Positions 54,338 to 61,559 of a stretch of 64,000 bases of DNA are shown in pieces. How positions within the stretch are numbered: the stretch's first letter is position 1; each line of letters begins with the position of its first letter. The notes under the pieces are model-generated. The model did no database searches, was not told the DNA's origin, and saw only the letters and a program-made list of their open reading frames with translations. The position numbers and the translations under genes were made by a program. This DNA is from Agaribacillus aureus (GTDB lineage: Bacteria; Bacteroidota; Bacteroidia; Cytophagales; Cyclobacteriaceae), in the NCBI GenBank assembly GCA_030442055.1, contig JAUJEB010000001.1, forward strand, positions 1,240,001 through 1,304,000, in the 5' to 3' direction.

Positions 54338-54811
54338 ATTTCATTTATCCTTTTTTGAGGAGAGTTTTGTTTAGCATTGAATCCTTAAATGAATTTGGCA
54401 CTTATACTACAAAAAAAAACAAAAAACGGAAAATAATTTTATGCTTTTGATTAAATCAATTTATAGTTGCTCCTTCATTATAAATATTCATTTAGCTCTT
54501 TTCTCATAGTAAAAAACCTGCTTACTCCTAATTTTTATGTCACCTTTCATTACTCTTTCTTTTTTAGTTAGCGAAGGTGCTATTCCGGAGTTCTCTCTCT
54601 CTTTTCATGGCCAAAACATAAGGCATGGCGCCGCTTGCAACTGTATCGCAATGCTTTATTCCCAATAGCATTCGATTATTTGCTTCAATCATGGGTATGA
54701 TTTCACCATCTTTTACAAAAAGCGATAGTTTTTGAAGTCCTGACTCCACATTTATCATTTCATTTCCACATCACCTACACTCCAATATAGAAATTATACA
54801 TTCCGCCCGAA
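54338..54811. other. AT-rich gap between sulfatase and sigma genes
   Basis: A gap of 474 bases on the minus strand. Its left half (54338-54560) is very AT-rich and probably carries the sigma-gene promoter, without a clean consensus. The right half contains a possible decayed gene end (54564-54758), listed separately. Confidence 0.5.
54564..54758 (-). pseudogene. Possible remnant of a glycosidase C-terminal region
   Basis: A 64-codon frame without a plausible full gene. Its first part reads GLQKLSLFVKDGEIIPMIEA then NNRMLLGIKH. This resembles the LPLFV-GAIIPM and ML--RH signatures at the end of GH31-type glycosidases, but the homology stops there and no barrel precedes it. Just upstream, YWSVGDVEMK in another frame could be a frameshifted continuation. 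It may be debris from a lost enzyme in this locus, or chance. The family link is from memory and unverified. Confidence 0.3.
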
Positions 54812-56374
54812 TTAATAGGTTGACCGGTCTGTATCCTGGTATTTTTCCTGCAATGCAGACAGTTTTTCTTTCAGGCTTTTGGTAATGGCATGATACTCAT
54901 CCTGACCATAAAGGTTATTCATTTCAGACGGATCTTTCTTTAAATCATAAAGCTCCCACACATCGATGTCGTTGTAAAAGTGAATAAGTTTATAATTATC
55001 CGTTCTGATTCCATAATGCCTTTTTACCATGTGTTCATTGGGAAATTCATAGTAATGATAGTATAGGGCATCTCGCCATTGGTCATTTTTTCCGTTTATC
55101 AAAGGACGCAACGATTTGCCTTGCACCGCTGTAGGTGAGTTAATGCCGGCATAGTCCAGAAAAGTAGGCGCATAATCGATGTTTTGAACCAATTGATCAA
55201 CCTGGCCATTCTGGCCCTTGAGGTGCGCCGGTAAACGCATTAATAAGGGGGTACGAAATGACTCTTCGTACATAAACCGTTTGTCAAACCACCCGTGTTC
55301 GCCCAGGTAAAAGCCCTGATCGGAAGTATAAACCACGATGGTATTTTCACCCAGGTTATTTTCATCCAGATAATCCAGCAGCCTGCCTACATTGCGGTCA
55401 ACCGAGTTAATACAGGCGAGGTAATCTTCCATGTAGCGCTGATATTTCCATAAAGCAAGCGCCTTGCCAGTGTAGGCCTTTGACTTAAAATCATTGATCA
55501 AGGCATTATATTTCTTATCCCAGGCCGCTTTTTGCTGCGGGTTCATGCGGTCATATTGCCTTTGGAACGATTTCCTGTATTTGGTGATAATTTCTTCTTC
55601 TGCATCCAGCATTTTGAGGTCGTATACCACGTCCATGTCTTCAATGATACTCATTTTTTGCTCTTTTGCAGCCTGTCGATTTTCATAAGCGTCAAAATAC
55701 GTGTCGGGAACCGGGAATTTCACACTGTCAAATAAGTAGAGGTCTGTGGTATCCGGCATCCAGGTACGGTGCGGTGCCTTGTGGTGTACCAGCAAACAAA
55801 ACGGGCTTTCTGTTTTTCTGTTTTTCAGCCAGTTAATAGCCTTATTGGTAATAATGTCGGTTGCATATCCCTCCTCTCTTTTTCTGCCGTCTTTCCCGAT
55901 GAAATCGGGGTTGTAATAATCACCTTGCCCCGACAATACATTCCAATAATCAAATCCGATGGGCTGACTTTTTAAATGCCATTTACCCACCAGGGCAGTT
56001 TGGTAGCCGGCATTTTGCAAAGCCTTGGGAAAGGTCCACTGCGTACTGTCGAATTTTACACGATTATCAACCTGACCGTTAATGTGTGTAAACTTTCCGG
56101 TCAACATGGTAGCCCGGCTAGGTGCACAAATCGAGTTGGTGACAAAACTGTTGGTAAACATCACTCCTTCCTTTGCAATCCTATCTATATTGGGTGTCTG
56201 ATTGTACCGGCCATCGTAGCAGCTCAGCGCTTGCACGGCATGATCATCTGTCATGATGAATACAATGTTTGGTATGGCGCTGGTCTCCTGGGATCCTTCG
56301 CTTTTATTTTCGCTTTTACAACCCACCAGGGTCAGTAAGAGTCCACCTATAATTAGTAATTTAGCCTTTTTCAT
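54812..56374 (-). CDS. Sulfatase (lipoprotein), N-acetylglucosamine-6-sulfatase-like
   Basis: About 520 residues from ATG 56374; seven extra codons to 56395 belong to the duplicated element. The lipobox LTLVGCKSE anchors it. The formylglycine site is CAPSR (Cys about 83) in NSICAPSRATMLTGK. IVFIMTDDHAVQALSCYDGR and IVVYTSDQGFYLGEHGWFDK supply metal ligands. The length and the phrases TNSICAPSRATMLTGKFTH and MYEESFRTPLLMRLP recall the S1_11 subfamily, which includes GlcNAc-6-O-sulfatases; the subfamily is my judgement. It needs an anaerobic-type maturase, not found in the window. It is separated from the next sulfatase by copy B of the repeated element. Confidence 0.93.
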   Translation of the reverse strand: MKKAKLLIIGGLLLTLVGCKSENKSEGSQETSAIPNIVFIMTDDHAVQALSCYDGRYNQTPNIDRIAKEGVMFTNSFVTNSICAPSRATMLTGKFTHINGQVDNRVKFDSTQWTFPKALQNAGYQTALVGKWHLKSQPIGFDYWNVLSGQGDYYNPDFIGKDGRKREEGYATDIITNKAINWLKNRKTESPFCLLVHHKAPHRTWMPDTTDLYLFDSVKFPVPDTYFDAYENRQAAKEQKMSIIEDMDVVYDLKMLDAEEEIITKYRKSFQRQYDRMNPQQKAAWDKKYNALINDFKSKAYTGKALALWKYQRYMEDYLACINSVDRNVGRLLDYLDENNLGENTIVVYTSDQGFYLGEHGWFDKRFMYEESFRTPLLMRLPAHLKGQNGQVDQLVQNIDYAPTFLDYAGINSPTAVQGKSLRPLINGKNDQWRDALYYHYYEFPNEHMVKRHYGIRTDNYKLIHFYNDIDVWELYDLKKDPSEMNNLYGQDEYHAITKSLKEKLSALQEKYQDTDRSTY

Positions 56375-56510
56375 GTGTTTATAATTGATTTTCATTGGTC
56401 ACATGGAACCGCGCATATTATAATCATTCCCTTGCGCCTCCGCTAAAGCTTTAGCGATACGCGGTGTGTGTAGATTAAGTCATGCTTGGTTTCATATAAT
56501 TTAATGTTTT
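56369..56510 (-). repeat. 142-bp interspersed element, copy B (leader of sulfatase gene)
   Basis: It aligns with 34903-35044. It occupies the entire gap between the stop codon of the sulfatase at 56510-57880 and the ATG of the sulfatase at 54812-56374. It carries a perfect 16-bp palindrome CGCTAAAGCTTTAGCG that is absent from copy A. Confidence 0.88.
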
Positions 56511-57880
56511 TATTCTGCGTGGGTTTCTTCCCGGTCAAAAAAATTGGATGCTTCCGCTACTTCCTTTTTATGTTGTGTTATTTCAGCCAATAAATCCTGC
56601 ACAATTTCGGGGTTCTCATCTGAAACATCGTATTGTTCCGACGGATCGGTATCCAGGTTAAACAATAAGGGAAGTTTTCCTTCAAAATAATCCTTACCAG
56701 TCTGACTGGAAGTTTTAACGTGTAATTTCCATGGACCCTTTCTAAGTGCATGCAATTCGCGGGGGCCGTAATAGTAGTAAGGGTGGACTTCCGGCTGATG
56801 ATCGCTTTCAAATAACCAACCTTTGATATCTCTTCCGTCTACGGCGCGGTCGGCTGGGATATCGACGCCGGCAATTTTTAAAATCGTGGTATACATATCC
56901 AACGTACTTGCGGGATTCATACAGATGGATCCGGCCGTAATTTTTCCAGGCCAGCAGGCAATACCCGGCACATGCATCCCCCCTTCCCAGGTACTTCCCT
57001 TGCCATCTCTCAGCAATCCTGAAGAGCCACCTTTTTCGTTTTTGATAATCCAAGGGCCATTGTCGCTGGCAAAAATGATCAATGTTTGCCCATCCAGCCC
57101 TTCCTCTCTAAGTATTTCCCTTATCTTTCCAGCGCTCCAGTCGATTTCCTCCACCACATCTCCATACAATCCCCTACGGGATGAGCCTGAAAAATCCTGG
57201 CCGGGGTAAAGCGGTACGTGGGGCATGGCATAAGGAAGGTATATAAAAAAGGGGTCTTCTTTGTTTCGCCTGATAAAATCGATGGCACGCTCTGTATACA
57301 GGGCTGTTAATTTGCTTTGATCGGGATCCAGCTCCAACGTATCATTTCCCTGCAGCAATGGAATAGAAGGCCATTTCGGTGGGCGCATGTCGTTGCTGTA
57401 AGGCAAACCCACATATTCGTCAAAGCCATTCTGCAATGGCAGATATTCGGGTTTTGTAGAACCCAGGTGCCACTTTCCAAACATGCCTGTGGCATAACCC
57501 ACTCCTTTAAGGGCCTCTGCCATGGTAATTTCCTTTGGATGAATACCTCTGGGGGATGTGGGGGACAACACCCAGCCAAAACCTGAACGTTTTGGATACC
57601 TGCCGGTAAGCAATGAGTAGCGGCTTGCAGTACATGCCGGAGAGCCGGAATAAAAATTAGTGAATTTCATACCATCGGTAACCATCTGATCCAGGTTAGG
57701 GGTTTTGATGGTAGGATGGCCAAAGCTGGTCAGGTCTCCGTAGCCAAGGTCATCGCAAAAAAGTATAATAATATTTGGTTTGTCCTGTTTTTGCCTATTG
57801 TAAGAAACTCCTTCATTACAGGAGTTGCAAAGCATACCTGTCAAACACAGGATACCAATTGACAGTAATTTTCTATTCAT
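56510..57880 (-). CDS. Arylsulfatase-family sulfatase (exported)
   Basis: A 456-residue sulfatase with a lipoprotein-type signal (LTGMLCNSCNEG). The active-site motif is CTASR (Cys 83) in GSPACTASRYSLLTGRYPKR, the Cys type that is converted to formylglycine. NIIILFCDDLGYGDLTSFGH supplies metal-binding Asp residues, and IFASDNGPWIIKNEKGGSSG is the second metal site. GMFGKWHLGS is also typical. It lies three bases downstream of the next sulfatase gene, so they are co-transcribed. The sulfated sugar is not determined. Confidence 0.94.
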   Translation of the reverse strand: MNRKLLSIGILCLTGMLCNSCNEGVSYNRQKQDKPNIIILFCDDLGYGDLTSFGHPTIKTPNLDQMVTDGMKFTNFYSGSPACTASRYSLLTGRYPKRSGFGWVLSPTSPRGIHPKEITMAEALKGVGYATGMFGKWHLGSTKPEYLPLQNGFDEYVGLPYSNDMRPPKWPSIPLLQGNDTLELDPDQSKLTALYTERAIDFIRRNKEDPFFIYLPYAMPHVPLYPGQDFSGSSRRGLYGDVVEEIDWSAGKIREILREEGLDGQTLIIFASDNGPWIIKNEKGGSSGLLRDGKGSTWEGGMHVPGIACWPGKITAGSICMNPASTLDMYTTILKIAGVDIPADRAVDGRDIKGWLFESDHQPEVHPYYYYGPRELHALRKGPWKLHVKTSSQTGKDYFEGKLPLLFNLDTDPSEQYDVSDENPEIVQDLLAEITQHKKEVAEASNFFDREETHAE

Positions 57881-57883
57881 TGA

Positions 57884-59200
57884 TTATGGTTTTAGATTAT
57901 TTAAGACACTTTTGAATTGATCCAGAAGTTCCCGGACTTCCTCCGGCTGGGTTTCAGTATTCAGCGGTGTTGTCTCCTCCCGGTCGTTGAGAATATCATA
58001 AAACTCACCGCTGGCGTAAAGTTTCCACCGTGTATTTTGCACGTATCTTGCCGGTTGAAATTTGCCCCAATGCGGGTTGTAATCACAAAATACCCAATCC
58101 CTGGGTTTATACTGTTCACCGGTTAACTGTGGAAAAAAACTTATGCCATCAGTATTCGAAGGCTGCTGAATTTCAGCCCCGGCGGCCTGGAGCAATGATG
58201 GAAGAAAGTCTGTAAAGTCAATTAAATTAGGATTACTTTGCCCGGGTTGAATGGTGCCCTTCCAGTTGGCAATGAAGGGGACATGCGTTCCGCCCTCGGT
58301 GGTATACCCTTTATGTCCTTTGATCTTTAAACCTTTATGGCGGGAAATTACTTTTCTGTCAGTGCCATTGTCGCCGATGAAAAGAATAAGTGTGTTTTCC
58401 CTGATTCCCAGGTCATCGGCTTTCCCGGCAATGCGACCAACAAGCTTATCCATATAAGTTACCATATGTCTGAAGTAGGTGGTGTCATTGGTTTTTATAC
58501 TTGTATCAAAATGCTCAAACTCCATCTGGTCCGGTGTAGGTACAAAGGGATCGTGTGTTAACACCATAGGATAATAAACAAAAAACGGGTTTTCTTTATT
58601 GGATTCCATGAAGGCTTCGATATGATCCACAAATTTGTCAGGTCCATATGCTCCGGGGAATTTGCTGGTACCCTGGCCTTTTCTAGTTAACAGTGGATCC
58701 TTGTATCGAGACCCTCGTTGATCCACCTGCCACAAACAATAATCATCAAACCCGGCATCCGCCGGCCAGGTTCCCACCTTACCGCCGGCCAGCTCCCGCT
58801 GGTGATCGTTTCCAAGCAACTGCCATTTGCCAACGACACTGGTTTTATATCCGGCTTTTTGCAGGTAATGTCCAAAGGTTTTTTCACCAGGGTTGAGCAA
58901 GCCAAAGCCGATATAATTTCTAAAATTATACTTCCCGGTCATCAGTTGAACTCGGGAAGGCGTACATAATGGTGTCGAATAACAATTCTCAAACCGCATG
59001 CCTTCAGCGGCCAGTTTATCCAGGTTGGGTGTTTGATAATCTTCGCTACCATAAGTACCCAGGGTCTCATAGCCCAGGTCGTCGGCCATGATTAAAATGA
59101 TATTAGGCTTTTTTTTGCTATCCGAATGAGGTGATTCCTTACAGGACGGCAGGATCAGCAGGAAAAACAGTGTCCAATTCAGGTAATTCATGAAGTTCAT
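57884..59200 (-). CDS. Sulfatase (lipoprotein), arylsulfatase A-like
   Basis: About 438 residues from ATG 59200 (a second ATG at 59191 is also possible). The longer frame to 59245 starts inside a terminator stem and is rejected. The lipobox is LLILPSCKES. The formylglycine motif CTPSR sits near residue 79 (TPLCTPSRVQLMTGKYNFRN). Metal-binding IILIMADDLGYETLGTYGSE and LILFIGDNGTDRKVISRHKG follow. It differs clearly from the other two sulfatases, which suggests three different sulfate positions or sugars. A bidirectional terminator lies just upstream, so this and the next gene may start from a promoter within 59201-59411. Confidence 0.93.
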   Translation of the reverse strand: MNFMNYLNWTLFFLLILPSCKESPHSDSKKKPNIILIMADDLGYETLGTYGSEDYQTPNLDKLAAEGMRFENCYSTPLCTPSRVQLMTGKYNFRNYIGFGLLNPGEKTFGHYLQKAGYKTSVVGKWQLLGNDHQRELAGGKVGTWPADAGFDDYCLWQVDQRGSRYKDPLLTRKGQGTSKFPGAYGPDKFVDHIEAFMESNKENPFFVYYPMVLTHDPFVPTPDQMEFEHFDTSIKTNDTTYFRHMVTYMDKLVGRIAGKADDLGIRENTLILFIGDNGTDRKVISRHKGLKIKGHKGYTTEGGTHVPFIANWKGTIQPGQSNPNLIDFTDFLPSLLQAAGAEIQQPSNTDGISFFPQLTGEQYKPRDWVFCDYNPHWGKFQPARYVQNTRWKLYASGEFYDILNDREETTPLNTETQPEEVRELLDQFKSVLNNLKP

Positions 59201-59243
59201 AACGGTCAGTTTTTTGGAAATGCCATAATTAATGAATAATTGC

Positions 59244-59273
59244 AAAAAACCAAGACTCTGGCCTTGGTTTTTT
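59244..59273 (-). terminator. Bidirectional intrinsic terminator between GH172 and sulfatase genes
   Basis: AAAAAACCAAG (59244-59254) and CTTGGTTTTTT (59263-59273) form a perfect 11-bp inverted repeat with an eight-base loop, with A- and T-runs on either side. A second hairpin (CAGGGAT 59322-59328 / ATCCCTG 59342-59348) lies upstream of it on the minus strand. Confidence 0.75.
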
Positions 59274-59411
59274 AAGCTAAAAAAAGAAAATCATGTAATT
59301 CCCCGGACTTTGCATTAAACTCAGGGATATTTCGTCACCTCATCCCTGGGAATATAAATGGAATAATCCTGCCTGTCACCAAACCCAAGACCTATGGCAG
59401 GACACCTTATT

Positions 59412-61490
59412 TCATCGATTCAAAAAATTATTTTTAACCAAAAAGAAATCCAGTCCCATCGCATATTTACCTCGCTTCCTTCTTGCTTTTCCATTACTTC
59501 CGGTATATTCAAAGCGTATTGTAAAGGCATTATTCACAGGTTCACATTCTCCGAGTTCTATGTAAGGGTTGGTCATGCCGGCGTGGTTGGCGTATAGATC
59601 CTGGGTTGTTTTCAGTTGCCCATTCACCAGGATATTAAAAGTTCCGTTATGAGGTCCCACAGCAGCACATAACAATAACTCCGAATTTTCAAACTGTTCC
59701 GTCAGCTTGATCTCCACATAATCTCCTGTTTTTTCAAACCAAATATTTTTCATGGCGCCGTCACTCATTTCACCCCACATGGGTATGTCGGCAAAATTTT
59801 CTACGACAGCCGCACTTTTATTGACTGTAGGAAGAATTTCTGCTTCAATAGCACCATCCACCACATATTGCTCCTGCTTCGCGATGGCAATTAACTTCTC
59901 CAAATCCTCAACCACCGGAAGTTTGGCAGCTGCCATGTCGGGCAAAGACTTACGATTGTGTTTGATTCCCGGTGATCCGTACCAGAAGGTAGTCTGGGAA
60001 TATTGCAGATAATGCGACCGCTGACGCTTTCCGCAAGACGCCTCCACATCAAACCTGATCCGGCTGTGGAACGGAATGGCATCTAAAACCCTTGTTCGAC
60101 TGCAGACATTATATCCTTTTGAACGCTGTTCTCCAACAATAATATTACCAACAAAAGGCTTGGAAAATTCGTCGGCCGGGGTTGGCACCACCCCTCCGGC
60201 CCATCCGTAATAGTCCTCTGTTCCGGTCCCAAAATGTGAGGGGAAGTTTTTACTAAAATCCTCATCGATATAAATTTTCTCATCACCTTCACCCCACCAG
60301 CCCTCCACTGGATTTAGGACGGTCCATTGATCACCTACGATCACACCTTTCCCGGTTGCCTCCAAAAAGTTCCAATCGTACAACGGGAACGTAGGCTTTG
60401 GTTCGTCCATTCTCCAGGTGGCATAAAAATGCATGGAATTTGAATTCCAATTCCAGCTATTTGTTGTAATGGCTACTTTGGCATTGACTATTGTCTTCCC
60501 CAGGTTCAGGAGCCTTATCTCCCCTTCATTTTCATAGGGCATCACCCAGCGGCAAATCATCGTGCCATCGGGCCGTACGGTTCGTTCCCACATTTCAAAG
60601 GGTTTGATACGTCCGACATTGTTGAAAAAATCACCAAGCGGCACCCATACAGTTTGGATTCCATCAAACGCAGCACTTAAAACCACGGACCTGAGTAGCT
60701 GTGGCAGATCGGCAGGGTTGTGATCATTTAGTTTGATCTCTATTTGTTTAACAGCCCTGTTTCCTTTTGGAAGCTGAAACGACATCTGTGCTCCAGCATC
60801 TATTCTTTTCTGCTGCTTTATCACCTTGCCTTTTGCATCCGGTTTGATACTCAATGTATGCGCTACCCTGTCACGCACTAATTTTGCCGCTTCAAAATCT
60901 TCCATGGTAAATGTCTTTATTGGAGTTCCAGCAGGATATTTGCGGTAATTGATGATATTGTAAAATGCCTTTTTGTCCATCGTTATTTTACAACTTCTGG
61001 CATAGGGAATTGGAAAATACAAATTACCGGCACGGGTTGACTCATCTGCAAACGGAGGCTTGATAAAGTCCTGCCCTTTTACCAGCTTGAAAAAATTGGC
61101 GGAGATGGCAGGTTGGGCGGCACCATCCAGGTAAAACTTAATGTTGGCCCCTGTGGTATCCTGCAAACCATAGTAAAAGCAGACAGCCCATATTTTTGTG
61201 ATCACACCAGGCCCTTCATCCTCCATCAGCACCCATTCTTTTTGCCCATTTATCTCTTCCGTTCTGATAAACCCTTCTCCGTCACTGTCAGCAAACCAGC
61301 CGGGGAGATTGGGTGATTCGGATTCTCTGTTGTAACTGCTGGCCTGCTTACACTGGTAGGCTACTTCCGGGAATTGCGCTATACTATTTCGGTCGATCAT
61401 TTCTTCCAGCAATGACGTGATCGTAATAACCTGCCCCTTTGTGTCGGTGAAAATGATGGTAAGGAGCAATAACAATGAAAATCGATTCAT
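59412..61490 (-). CDS. DUF2961 family protein (glycoside hydrolase family 172)
   Basis: A 692-residue exported protein with a signal peptide (about 1-19). The central part fits DUF2961, the family now classed as GH172, whose members include difructose-anhydride and alpha-arabino/fructofuranosidases built as double jelly-rolls. Landmarks: ANFFKLVKGQDFIKPPFADE-like start of domain 1, GWWGEGDEKIYIDEDF, and FPSHFGTGTEDYYGWAGG with conserved acidic residues. A C-terminal beta-sandwich (about 575-690) is extra. In sulfatase-rich loci its exact substrate is open. The GH36-like gene lies 69 bases upstream. Confidence 0.9.
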   Translation of the reverse strand: MNRFSLLLLLTIIFTDTKGQVITITSLLEEMIDRNSIAQFPEVAYQCKQASSYNRESESPNLPGWFADSDGEGFIRTEEINGQKEWVLMEDEGPGVITKIWAVCFYYGLQDTTGANIKFYLDGAAQPAISANFFKLVKGQDFIKPPFADESTRAGNLYFPIPYARSCKITMDKKAFYNIINYRKYPAGTPIKTFTMEDFEAAKLVRDRVAHTLSIKPDAKGKVIKQQKRIDAGAQMSFQLPKGNRAVKQIEIKLNDHNPADLPQLLRSVVLSAAFDGIQTVWVPLGDFFNNVGRIKPFEMWERTVRPDGTMICRWVMPYENEGEIRLLNLGKTIVNAKVAITTNSWNWNSNSMHFYATWRMDEPKPTFPLYDWNFLEATGKGVIVGDQWTVLNPVEGWWGEGDEKIYIDEDFSKNFPSHFGTGTEDYYGWAGGVVPTPADEFSKPFVGNIIVGEQRSKGYNVCSRTRVLDAIPFHSRIRFDVEASCGKRQRSHYLQYSQTTFWYGSPGIKHNRKSLPDMAAAKLPVVEDLEKLIAIAKQEQYVVDGAIEAEILPTVNKSAAVVENFADIPMWGEMSDGAMKNIWFEKTGDYVEIKLTEQFENSELLLCAAVGPHNGTFNILVNGQLKTTQDLYANHAGMTNPYIELGECEPVNNAFTIRFEYTGSNGKARRKRGKYAMGLDFFLVKNNFLNR

Positions 61491-61559
61491 AATTTGAAAA
61501 TTGAGGTTAAAATGGATTTTTCTATTTCTCCGGACCTTGTGAGCCAGCAGCGGTATTTG

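Noticed and set aside
59201-59245. N-terminal extension of the sulfatase at 57884
   Set aside because: The extended frame begins inside a terminator stem, and its first residues spoil the lipoprotein signal peptide.
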